From the NCBI GenBank assembly GCA_039810245.1, contig JBDHWQ010000001.1, forward strand, positions 496,001 through 560,000: a stretch of DNA of 64,000 nt. The letters are read 5' to 3'. The position numbers and the translations under genes were made by a program. Numbering within the stretch: the stretch's first letter is position 1; the number at the start of each line of letters is the position of its first letter. This document shows, piece after piece, positions 8,301 through 15,675 of the stretch. This DNA comes from CALDSL01 sp039810245 (lineage in GTDB: Bacteria; Chloroflexota; Anaerolineae; Anaerolineales; Anaerolineaceae). Below the pieces are notes generated by a model. The model was not told where the DNA came from. It did no database searches and was given only the letters and a program-made list of their open reading frames with translations.

Positions 8301-8831
8301 TACGACCCGGCCGCGCTGGAAGCCGGCGAAACCCGCGAGCTGGCGCGCTTTGACTTTCCGCGCCAGGAAGGCGGTGAGCGCTTATGCCTGGGAGATTACT
8401 TTGCCAGTGTCGAATCGGGCGTGATGGACGTGGTCGCCTTCCAGGTAGTCACCGTGGGCCAGGCAGCCAGCGACCGCTTTGAGCTGCTGCAGAGCGCCGG
8501 TAATTACAGCGAAGCCTACTTCACCCACGGCCTGGGCGTACAGATGGCCGAAGCCACTGCCGAGTACCTGCACCGCCACATCCGCCGCGAGCTGGGGCTG
8601 GCCCCCGAGCAGGGCAAGCGCTACTCGTGGGGCTACCCGGCCATCCCCGAGCTAACCGACCACGCCAAAGTCTTCGCGCTGCTGCCCGCCGAGCGCGAGC
8701 TGGGTCTCACCCTGACCACTGCGTTCCAGCTCGTACCCGAGCAGTCCACCGCAGCCATTGTGGTGCACCACCCGGCTGCCAAGTACTACACCACCGGTGA
8801 GACCCGCGTGGAACAGCTGATGAAAGGATAA
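5313..8831 (+). CDS. metH: Cobalamin-dependent methionine synthase MetH
   Basis: MetH methylates homocysteine to methionine using 5-methyl-THF and a cobalamin carrier. The ATG at 5313, behind GGAGG seven bases away, gives 1172 residues, close to the E. coli enzyme (1227). Domains in order: homocysteine-binding barrel (about 1-315, with zinc Cys in GLNCSTG and GGCCGTTP), pterin-binding barrel (about 345-610), cobalamin cap and Rossmann domains (about 640-890; axial ligand His747 in DVHDIGKN), and a reactivation domain (about 925-1170, with WGYPAIPELTDHAK). The frame stays open upstream into the riboswitch, but that part is untranslated leader. It is the first gene of the SAM-controlled operon and ends four bases before the next gene. 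Confidence 0.97.
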   Translation: MQRTYTNRKYLDALKQRVLIFDGAMGTSLQKMNLTPADFGGEATFGCNDYLVISHPQSVESVHRSFMEAGVDVLETDTFRANRLTLADYGLQDRTREINHAAAALARRVADEFSTPEQPRFVAGSIGPSGKLPSMDDPELSNITFDQLAEVFKEQALGLIEGGVDLLLVETSQDILEVKAALDGIVRAFAESGQSLPVQAQVTLDVTGRMLLGTDISAVLAILEGYPIDVIGLNCSTGPDYMREPIRYLGEHATLPVSCIPNAGLPLNVDGQAVYPLEPEPFAEALAEYVEKFGVSVVGGCCGTTPAHLRALVQRLGRRAPLARPESAPPLLASSVQATPMQQVPSPFLIGERLNTQGSAKFKKLVLAEDLDSILEIARQQMDSGAHGLDLCVALTERADEADLMRRVIKTLAPVVRVPLVFDTTEPDVMEIALQTAPGRSLLNSTNLEAGTTKAERIFGLAKRYNAAVICLTIDESGMAKTAQRKLDVARRLYDLATEKFGLQAGDLVFDTLTFTLATGDPEFADSAVETIEGIRRIKAELPGVLTSLGVSNVSFGLSPAARAVLNSVMLYHCVQAGLDMAIVNPAHITPYAEISEADRALAEDLIFNRRPDALQRLIEHFEHAGAGAAKVDTKAAALLEMTPQQRLHWRILHRQKEGVETDIDAVILPHPQAERSGAAVELLNNTLLPAMKEVGDKFGAGELILPFVLQSAEVMKKSVSHLETYLERLEGVSKGTIVLATVYGDVHDIGKNLVKTILSNNGYTVVDLGKQVPAETIISKAVEIGASAIGLSALLVSTSKQMPLIINELHRRGLSFPVLVGGAAINKRFGRRILQTEDGSFYTPGVFYCKDAFEGLDTMEQLCAADQRAALLERTRAEAERELGRAINSRPAGEPTAPRSDVPPAPSIPAVPGWGPRVVRSMPLEVVFQHLAKNELFRLSWGAKNTHGAEWEKLSAEYEERLQFMLREARQEGWLQPQGVYGYWPAQSQGDALLVYDPAALEAGETRELARFDFPRQEGGERLCLGDYFASVESGVMDVVAFQVVTVGQAASDRFELLQSAGNYSEAYFTHGLGVQMAEATAEYLHRHIRRELGLAPEQGKRYSWGYPAIPELTDHAKVFALLPAERELGLTLTTAFQLVPEQSTAAIVVHHPAAKYYTTGETRVEQLMKG

Positions 8832-8835
8832 TCTC

Positions 8836-10701
8836 ATGGCCTACGAAAAATTCCGCGATCTGTTGCAAAGCGGCAAACCCGTCCTCTCCGATGGCGCCAT
8901 GGGAACCATGCTGCACGCGCGCGGCGTGGGCATGGACGAATGCTTTGATGAGTTGAACCTCACCCGCCCGGCACTCGTGGCCGACGTGCACCGCCAGTAT
9001 ATCGAAGCCGGATCCAATATGGTGCAGACCAACACCTTTGGCGCCAATGCTTACAAACTGGCGCGGCGCGGGCTGGAAGGAAAGGTCGAGCAGATCAACC
9101 GCGCCGCGGTCGAGTTGCTGCGCCGCGTCTCGTACGCCATGTTTCAAGACGTGATCATTGCCGGAGACGTAGGGCCACTGGGCGTGCGCCTGGCCCCATT
9201 CGGCCGCGTGCAACCCGAAGACGCGCGCGCCGCGTTCTCGCAGCAGATCCGCGCGCTGGTGGATGCCGGCATCGATGTGCTGATCATCGAAACCATGACC
9301 GACCTGTTCGAGGTGCACGAGGCGATCCAGGCCGCGCGCGAGATTGACCCGGATCTGCCGATCATCGCTTCGATGACCTTCACCCGCGACGATCGCACTG
9401 TGCTGGGGGATGACCCGGCCAAGGTAGCGCGCAAGATCCGCTCCTATGGCGCCGACGTCATCGGCGTTAACTGCTCCGGCGGGCCGAACCAGCTCCTGCG
9501 CATCCTCAAACTGATGCGCGAAACCGACCCCGGCGGGCGCTTTTCGGTGATGCCCAACGCCGGCTGGCCCGAGCAGGTTAGCGGGCGCATCATGTATCCA
9601 GCCATGCCCGAATATTTTGCCGATTATGCCATCGCGCTACGCCACAATGGCGCCTGCGTGCTGGGCGGCTGCTGCGGAACCACGCCGCAACACATCGCCG
9701 CCATGCGCAAAGCGCTGGATACCATCCCCGATGAGCAGTACACCAACGGTTACAGCATCACCCCCAACGAGCGCATTGAGCCGGCTCAGCCCGGCGAGCA
9801 GCCCACCGATCTGGCGCAAAAGCTGGCGGCAGGCAAGTTCGTGGTGGCGGTGGAGATGGACCCGCCGCGCGGTCTGGCAACGCACAAGCTGCTGGCCGGC
9901 GCCAGTTTGCTTTCGGAGGCCGGCGCGGACGTGATCAACGTAGCCGACAGCCCCATGGCGCGCATGCGCATGAGCCCCTGGGCGGTTTGCAGCCTGATCC
10001 AGCGCAAGGTGGGCACGGAGACTGTGCTGCACTTCCCCACCCGCGGCCGTAACCTGCTGCGCGTGCAGGGCGACCTGCTGGCTGCGCATGCGATGGGCGT
10101 GCGCAACGTGTTCGTGGTGATGGGCGACCCCACCGCCATCGGTGATTACCCGGATGCGATGGACAATTACGACCTGGTTCCGTCCGGGCTGATCAAGCTG
10201 GTGAAGCAAGGGTTCAACGCCGGGGTAGACCACGCCGGGGCGGATATCGGCCAGCCGACCAGCTTCTTCGTCGGTTGCGCGCTCAACCTGATGCCCCCTG
10301 ACGCCGAGTCGGAGATCAAGAACCTGCGCCGTAAATTGAAAGCCGGGGCCGATTTTATCCTCACCCAGCCGGTGTACCAGCCGGAAGTAGCGCTGGCTTT
10401 CATCCGCCGCCTGGAAGAAGAAATTGGCGCGCTGCCGCCGGTGCTGTTTGGACTGCTGCCGCTGGTCAACAGCCGGCACGCTTCGTTCCTGCACCAGGAA
10501 GTGCCGGGGATTGTTATACCGGAAGATATTTTGCGGCGCATGAATGAAGCCGGCGAAAACGGGCCGCGCACGGGCATCCAAATTGCGATAGAATTAATCC
10601 AGCACATGCAGGGCCGCGTGCAAGGCGTGTACCTCATGCCCGCGTTTGGCCGCTTTGACTATGCCGCCGAGGTGATCGACTCGATCAAACAGACAGCATA
10701 G
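8836..10701 (+). CDS. Bifunctional homocysteine S-methyltransferase / methylenetetrahydrofolate reductase
   Basis: A 621-residue fusion. Residues about 1-300 form a homocysteine S-methyltransferase barrel with the zinc Cys in GVNCSGGPNQ and GGCCGTTPQH. Residues about 315-621 form an MTHFR-type barrel that would make 5-methyl-THF from methylene-THF (KFVVAVEMDPPRG at the start, then a DFILTQPVYQPE segment). The architecture matches YitJ-type proteins of Firmicutes and Chloroflexota. The reductase half would supply the methyl donor used by MetH, encoded four bases upstream. AAAGGA precedes the ATG. It should be under the same SAM riboswitch. Confidence 0.93.
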   Translation: MAYEKFRDLLQSGKPVLSDGAMGTMLHARGVGMDECFDELNLTRPALVADVHRQYIEAGSNMVQTNTFGANAYKLARRGLEGKVEQINRAAVELLRRVSYAMFQDVIIAGDVGPLGVRLAPFGRVQPEDARAAFSQQIRALVDAGIDVLIIETMTDLFEVHEAIQAAREIDPDLPIIASMTFTRDDRTVLGDDPAKVARKIRSYGADVIGVNCSGGPNQLLRILKLMRETDPGGRFSVMPNAGWPEQVSGRIMYPAMPEYFADYAIALRHNGACVLGGCCGTTPQHIAAMRKALDTIPDEQYTNGYSITPNERIEPAQPGEQPTDLAQKLAAGKFVVAVEMDPPRGLATHKLLAGASLLSEAGADVINVADSPMARMRMSPWAVCSLIQRKVGTETVLHFPTRGRNLLRVQGDLLAAHAMGVRNVFVVMGDPTAIGDYPDAMDNYDLVPSGLIKLVKQGFNAGVDHAGADIGQPTSFFVGCALNLMPPDAESEIKNLRRKLKAGADFILTQPVYQPEVALAFIRRLEEEIGALPPVLFGLLPLVNSRHASFLHQEVPGIVIPEDILRRMNEAGENGPRTGIQIAIELIQHMQGRVQGVYLMPAFGRFDYAAEVIDSIKQTA

Positions 10702-10726
10702 TTTCATCCCCCACCGGAGGAGCGCT

Positions 10727-11491
10727 ATGCTGCTCACCATTGATATTGGCAATACCAACCTCACCCTGGGTCTGTACAACGGCGAGACTCTCGAGTCGCG
10801 CTGGCGTCTGGCCACCGACCACGAGCGCATGCCCGACGAGTACGGGCTGCAAATGCTGGGCCTGCTGCTGAATGCACGCCGCGACACCGGCGAGCTGGAC
10901 GGCATCTGTCTCTCTTCCGTGGTGCCGCCCATCACCGGCCGCATTCTCAGTGCGTGCAAGGAATACCTGCACCTCGAGCCGCTGGTGGTGCACGCAGGGT
11001 TGAAGACCGGCATCCACATCCTGTACGATGACCCCAGCGCGGTAGGCGCGGATCGCATTGCCGACGCAGTGGCCGTGCAAAAAATGTACGGCGGTCCCGC
11101 CTGCGTGATCGACTTTGGCACCGCCACCACCTTCAACGCCCTCGACCGCGACGCTAATTACCTGGGCGGGGCCATCACCGCCGGGGTCAACCTGGCGGCG
11201 CAGGCGCTCTCGCAGCGCACCGCCAAGCTGCCGCCCATCGACCTGCAGCGCCCGCCCAATGTAATCGGGCGCAACACCGTGCACGCCATGCAGTCCGGCC
11301 TGCTGTTCGGCTACGTGTGCATGGTGGAAGGCATGGTGGCGCGCTTCCGCCGCGAGCTGGGCGAAGACACCAAAGTGATCGCCACCGGAGGCCTGTCCGA
11401 GGTGGTGGCGCGCGAAACGCAGATCATCCAGGTGATTGCCCCCTGGCTGACGCTGGATGGTCTGCGCATCCTGTGGGAAATGAACCGTTAA
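10727..11491 (+). CDS. coaX: Type III pantothenate kinase CoaX
   Basis: CoaX phosphorylates pantothenate, the first step of coenzyme A synthesis. The 254 residues begin with the ASKHA phosphate loop TIDIGNTNLTLGLYNGE and carry GADRIADAVA and the DFGTATTFNALD segment typical of type III enzymes. The start is well supported by GGAGG with a short spacer. It lies 25 bases after the MTHFR fusion and six bases before coaBC, so two CoA steps sit in the methionine operon, with no terminator seen between them. Confidence 0.95.
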   Translation: MLLTIDIGNTNLTLGLYNGETLESRWRLATDHERMPDEYGLQMLGLLLNARRDTGELDGICLSSVVPPITGRILSACKEYLHLEPLVVHAGLKTGIHILYDDPSAVGADRIADAVAVQKMYGGPACVIDFGTATTFNALDRDANYLGGAITAGVNLAAQALSQRTAKLPPIDLQRPPNVIGRNTVHAMQSGLLFGYVCMVEGMVARFRRELGEDTKVIATGGLSEVVARETQIIQVIAPWLTLDGLRILWEMNR

Positions 11492-11497
11492 ACACCT

Positions 11498-12715
11498 ATG
11501 CCCAATCCTCTTGCCAAGAAGAATATCCTGATGGGCGTCACCGGCTCGATTGCCGCGTATAAAGCCGCCGACCTGGCCTCCAAGCTGACCCAGGCGGGCG
11601 CGCTGGTGGATGTGATCCTCACCCAAAGCGCGCTGCAGTTCGTAACTCCGCTGACCTTTCAATCGGTGACGGCGCGCAAGGCTTATACCGACGCCGACCT
11701 GTGGGGCGGCGAAGGCCACGTGACGCACATCGGCCTGGGGCACGCCGGCCACCTGCTGCTGATCGCCCCGGCCAGCGCCAACACCATCGCAAAGCTGGCG
11801 CACGGCATCGGCGACAACCTTCTGAGCGTCACAGCGCTGGCAGCCAACTGCCCGCTGGCCATCGCCCCGGCCATGGACGGCGGCATGTACGCGCACGCCG
11901 CCACGCAGGCCAACGTCGAAACCCTGCGGCAGCGCGGAGCCACCATCATCGGCCCGGCGGCCGGGCACCTGGCCAGCGGACTGGTGGGCGTGGGGCGCAT
12001 GACCGAGCCGCTGGACATCCTGGCCGAGATACGTTACCTGCTGGGCCGCGGTGGGCCGCTGGCGGGACGCAAGGTGGTGGTCACCGCGGGCGGCACGCAG
12101 GAACCGATAGACCCGGTGCGGCTGATCACCAATCGCTCATCGGGCAAGCAGGGTTACGCGCTGGCACAGGCTGCGCTGGACGCCGGCGCCGACGTGGTGC
12201 TGGTATCCGCGCCTGCCAACCTGGCTGCCCCGGCCGGTGCGCGTGTGATCAACGTGCAGACCGCGGCCGATATGCTGGATGCGGTCCTGTCCGAAACACA
12301 GGATGCCGACCTGCTGTGCATGGCCGCTGCCGTAGCCGACTTCCGGCCGGAAAACGCCGCCGGGCAGAAGATCAAGAAAGAGGCTGGCGCGCCGCAAATC
12401 ACGCTCAGCCCCACCGCCGACATCCTGGCAGCCGTGGCTATGCGCAAAGCGCAGACCGGATTCCCGCGCCGCATGATCGGCTTCGCGGCCGAATCGCAGG
12501 ATTTGCTGGCCAACGCGCGCCACAAGCTGGAAAAGAAACGCCTGGATATGATCATAGCCAACGATATCACCGCCGCTGACGCCGGCTTTGACGTCGACAC
12601 CAATCGCGTCACCCTGCTGCGCGCCGGGGGCGATCCGGAAACCCTGGAGCTGCAAAGCAAGGCCGGCGTAGCCGAAGCCGTGATCGAACGCGCGATGGGA
12701 TGGTTCGAAGCGTGA
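11498..12715 (+). CDS. coaBC: Phosphopantothenoylcysteine decarboxylase / phosphopantothenate-cysteine ligase CoaBC
   Basis: CoaBC couples cysteine to 4'-phosphopantothenate (CoaB half) and decarboxylates the product (CoaC half). The 405 residues match the fused family. The N-terminal flavin domain shows GVTGSIAAYKAADL, the FMN-site segment APASANTIAKLAHGIGDNLL and PAMDGGMY near residue 125. The ligase half begins near 185 (VTAGGTQEPIDPVR, NRSSGKQGYALA) and carries AAAVADFRP. It follows coaX by six bases. The next gene overlaps its stop codon. Confidence 0.95.
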   Translation: MPNPLAKKNILMGVTGSIAAYKAADLASKLTQAGALVDVILTQSALQFVTPLTFQSVTARKAYTDADLWGGEGHVTHIGLGHAGHLLLIAPASANTIAKLAHGIGDNLLSVTALAANCPLAIAPAMDGGMYAHAATQANVETLRQRGATIIGPAAGHLASGLVGVGRMTEPLDILAEIRYLLGRGGPLAGRKVVVTAGGTQEPIDPVRLITNRSSGKQGYALAQAALDAGADVVLVSAPANLAAPAGARVINVQTAADMLDAVLSETQDADLLCMAAAVADFRPENAAGQKIKKEAGAPQITLSPTADILAAVAMRKAQTGFPRRMIGFAAESQDLLANARHKLEKKRLDMIIANDITAADAGFDVDTNRVTLLRAGGDPETLELQSKAGVAEAVIERAMGWFEA

Positions 12716-13881
12716 AAAGGCTCTTCACACGCGCGCTTCTGCTGGTACAGCTTTGCCTGCTGGCGGCCTGCACCGCAGCCCCGCAGCCCGCCGTGCTAAC
12801 CCCTGCACCGCCGGACCAGAATTTGGTGCAAACTCTGGTAGCTTCAGCCATGCCATCCGTATTGCCGGTTACGCCCACCGGCTTTTTGCCCGATACCGGC
12901 GCCCAGGTGCAGGACAGCAGCATTAACCCGCTCACCGGGCTGCCCGCCGACCCGGCCATGCTCGACCGCCGCCCGGTGATGGTGAAAGTGTCTAACTACC
13001 CGGCGGTAGGCCGCCCGCATGCCGGATTGTCCTTTGCCGACATGGTCTTCGAATATTACATCGGCGAGTACATGAACCGCTTCCTGGCGCTGTATTACAG
13101 CAAGGATGCGCCTACGGTAGGCCCGGTGCGCTCCGGCCGCCTGGTGGATGTACAGTTGGTGCGCATGTTCCAGGGCGTGCTGGCATATGGCTCAGCCGAC
13201 GAGCGCGTGGACGAATCGATCAAGCAGTACCTGGGTATTCGCTCGCTGGCGCACACCGAATCACCCTGCCCGCCCATTTGTGGCTTTGACCCGCACAGCG
13301 CGGCCGGAACTTTTGCCGACACCGCCTCGCTCTCGGCCTACATGACCAAAATCGGCGTGGATAACGTGCGCCAGGACTTGACCGGGCTGATCTTTGACCC
13401 CAACCCGCCCGCCGCTGGCCAACCCGCGGTGCAGCTTGGGGTAGAATACGCGCTGTACAACCGCGGCGAGTGGCATTACGACCCAGCCTCGGGGAAATAC
13501 CTGCGCTGGATTGAGGAAATGGACGAGAGCCTGACGCAGCGTACCATGATCCCGCTCACCGACCGGCTGACCGGTGAGCAGATCGGTTTTTCCAACGTGG
13601 TGGTGATGTTTGCCTTTTACGTGGAATACAACCGCACCCTGCACAACATCGATCTGTGGAACAACACTGCCGGCAAGCGCGCCATATTCTTCCGCGATGG
13701 GGTGATGACAGAAGGCCTGTGGAAAACAGTGGACAAAGAACGTCCCTTGCAGTTCTTTGACCAGGATGGCCGCCCCTACGCGCTCAAACCGGGCAATACC
13801 TGGGTGATCATTGCCGGGCTGAGTTCCACGTTTGACCAGCCTCAACCGGGGCTGTTTGAAACCTACTTCTATCTTCCCTGA
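12712..13881 (+). CDS. DUF3048-type lipoprotein (YerB-like)
   Basis: A secreted lipoprotein of about 389 residues. The N-terminus has basic residues, a hydrophobic core and a lipobox (LLAAC), then a Pro/Ala-rich spacer. The mature part matches the DUF3048 pattern: NPLTGLP, RPVMVKVSNYPAVGRPHAGLS and KDAPTVGPVRSGR. The biochemical role of the family is not established. The GTG at 12712 overlaps the coaBC stop (GTGA) and has GGATGG nine bases upstream. An ATG at 12700 in the same frame is possible but lacks a ribosome-binding site. Confidence 0.85.
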   Translation: MKRLFTRALLLVQLCLLAACTAAPQPAVLTPAPPDQNLVQTLVASAMPSVLPVTPTGFLPDTGAQVQDSSINPLTGLPADPAMLDRRPVMVKVSNYPAVGRPHAGLSFADMVFEYYIGEYMNRFLALYYSKDAPTVGPVRSGRLVDVQLVRMFQGVLAYGSADERVDESIKQYLGIRSLAHTESPCPPICGFDPHSAAGTFADTASLSAYMTKIGVDNVRQDLTGLIFDPNPPAAGQPAVQLGVEYALYNRGEWHYDPASGKYLRWIEEMDESLTQRTMIPLTDRLTGEQIGFSNVVVMFAFYVEYNRTLHNIDLWNNTAGKRAIFFRDGVMTEGLWKTVDKERPLQFFDQDGRPYALKPGNTWVIIAGLSSTFDQPQPGLFETYFYLP

Positions 13882-13887
13882 GGCGGC

Positions 13888-14613
13888 ATGCGTATCCTGG
13901 TTTTCTCTGATGTGCACGGTAATTTGAACGCGCTGGAAAGCGTGCTGGCTGATGCCGGCGCGGTAGACGCGGCCTGGTGCCTGGGTGATGTGATCGGCTA
14001 CGGGCCGGACCCCAACGAATGCATCCGGCGCATCCGCGCGCTGCCCAATCTCACCTGTCTGCTGGGCAACCACGATGCCGCCGCTGTGGGGCGCATTCCG
14101 CTCGAAGCGTTTAACCCAGAGGCACGCCAGTCCATCCGCTGGGCGCAAGGCGTGCTGGACCCCGAAAGCCGCGCATTTCTGGAAGAACGGCCGGAGACCG
14201 CCGTTCATGGCGATGTGACCCTGGCACACGGCAGCCCGCGCACCCCCATCTGGGAATACGTGCTCGACCGTTTTACCGCGCTGGCAAATTTCCAGCACTT
14301 CGACACGCCTTTCTGCTTCGTGGGGCACAGCCATCTGCCCCAGGTGTTCACTCTCACCGGCGCCGGCCGTCTTCAGCAGCAGCTCCTTGAAACTGGCTCG
14401 CTGCTTGTGCTGGAAGGCCGCGCCATCCTGAACCCCGGCTCGGTGGGCCAGCCACGTGACCGCGATAACCGCGCCGCCTATGGGATTTATGATGATCAGG
14501 AGCATACCTGGCAGCAGTGCCGCACCGCGTATGACATCGCTTCAGTGCAAAAGCGCATCATCGAGGCCGGTTTGCCACCCCACCATGCCGCGCGGCTGCT
14601 GGAAGGCTGGTAA
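13888..14613 (+). CDS. Metallophosphoesterase, YfcE/MJ0936-like
   Basis: A 241-residue calcineurin-type phosphoesterase with the dinuclear metal motifs in order: FSDVHGN (Asp8, His10), GDVIGYGPDP, GNHD, a single His in LAHGS, and GHSHLPQ. This subfamily is usually a cytoplasmic phosphodiesterase or phosphatase of unknown physiological substrate. It begins six bases after the lipoprotein gene, with GAGG before the ATG, and is the last member of the tightly spaced metH-led array. Confidence 0.9.
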   Translation: MRILVFSDVHGNLNALESVLADAGAVDAAWCLGDVIGYGPDPNECIRRIRALPNLTCLLGNHDAAAVGRIPLEAFNPEARQSIRWAQGVLDPESRAFLEERPETAVHGDVTLAHGSPRTPIWEYVLDRFTALANFQHFDTPFCFVGHSHLPQVFTLTGAGRLQQQLLETGSLLVLEGRAILNPGSVGQPRDRDNRAAYGIYDDQEHTWQQCRTAYDIASVQKRIIEAGLPPHHAARLLEGW

Positions 14614-14695
14614 GCGGAACAAAACCGCGCGTTCTTCGTCTTAACTGTGAAGTTCATAACCGCCCACCGCCGTTCATTTGCCTGAGGAGCCGAAG

Positions 14696-15637
14696 ATGAA
14701 GCGAAGCCTGCCCGTACTTTGCCTGGTATTGATGCTGGCCATCCTGGCCGCATGTTCACCCGCCGCGTCTACCGCCTACCCCGAATCCGCGCCGCAATCG
14801 CGGCAAGACCTGGGCGTGCCCGCGCAGCCCGCGATGGAAGCCCCCGCCGCCCCGGCCCCGGACAGCTTCAACAACAGCGGTTCGGGCGTTTCCGCCGCCG
14901 CGCCGGTGCGCATCGTGATCAAAAATTCTGAAATCAGTGTGGTAGTGGTTGACCCGGGCCAGTCGATGGATACCATCGCCAAGATGGCCGACAGCATGGG
15001 CGGGTTCGTAGTCAGCTCCAACCTGTACAAGACGCGCACCGACAGCGGCCTGGAAGTACCCCAGGCCAGCATCACCGTGCGCGTGCCGGCCGAGCGTCTG
15101 GACGAAGCCCTGTCGCAGATCCGCGGCCTTACCGAAAACCCGGCCGATGACGTCCTCTCCGAGAACACTACCGGTCAGGACGTGACCAAGGAATACACCG
15201 ATCTGAAATCGCGGCTGCGCAACCTGGAAGACACCGAAGCGCAACTGCGCGAGATCATGGCCTCGGCCACCAAGACTGAAGACGTGATGAACGTTTACAA
15301 CCAGATCACCTACGTGCGCGAGCAGATCGAAGTCACCAAGGGCCAGATCCAGTACTACGAAGAGTCGGCCGCGCTCTCAGCCATCAACGTGCAGTTCATC
15401 GCCAAAGAAGGCATTGACCCACTGACGATCGGAGGCTGGCAGCCGGTAGGTGTGGCGCGCGACGCGCTGCAAACCCTGATCAATGTGCTCAAGTTCCTGG
15501 CGGAAATCACCATCAAAGTGGTAATCGTGCTGCTGCCTGTAGGCCTGATCATCGGCCTGCCGATCTACTTCATTGTCCGCGCCCTGCGCCGCCGCCGCAC
15601 CAGGGTGATCAAGCCGATCGAGCCGAAAAACAACTAA
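14696..15637 (+). CDS. DUF4349-domain lipoprotein
   Basis: A 313-residue envelope protein. The ATG at 14696 has GAGGAG upstream. Residues 1-25 form a lipoprotein signal ending at LAAC. The DUF4349 domain (about 75-245) includes paired strands (ITVRVPAERLDEAL) and a coiled-coil helix (KEYTDLKSRLRNLEDTEAQL) followed by VYNQITYVREQIE. A single membrane helix near 280-305 ends in an Arg-rich tail, giving a protein held at both ends. Function of the family is unknown. It lies 82 bases after the phosphoesterase and ends before a strong terminator. Confidence 0.88.
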   Translation: MKRSLPVLCLVLMLAILAACSPAASTAYPESAPQSRQDLGVPAQPAMEAPAAPAPDSFNNSGSGVSAAAPVRIVIKNSEISVVVVDPGQSMDTIAKMADSMGGFVVSSNLYKTRTDSGLEVPQASITVRVPAERLDEALSQIRGLTENPADDVLSENTTGQDVTKEYTDLKSRLRNLEDTEAQLREIMASATKTEDVMNVYNQITYVREQIEVTKGQIQYYEESAALSAINVQFIAKEGIDPLTIGGWQPVGVARDALQTLINVLKFLAEITIKVVIVLLPVGLIIGLPIYFIVRALRRRRTRVIKPIEPKNN

Positions 15638-15642
15638 ATGCG

Positions 15643-15673
15643 CTGGGGCCGGGTGTCCGGCCCCAGTATTTTT
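15643..15673 (+). terminator. Intrinsic terminator after the DUF4349 gene
   Basis: A perfect 10-bp stem CTGGGGCCGG / CCGGCCCCAG with a GTGT loop (15643-15666) is followed by TATTTTT. It ends the rightward transcription unit immediately before the end of the convergent alpha-galactosidase gene. Confidence 0.92.
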
Positions 15674-15675
15674 AA

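Noticed and set aside
13261..14505. Long antisense frame opposite the DUF3048 and phosphoesterase genes
   Set aside because: High-GC shadow frame; the opposite strand encodes two clearly recognisable proteins.
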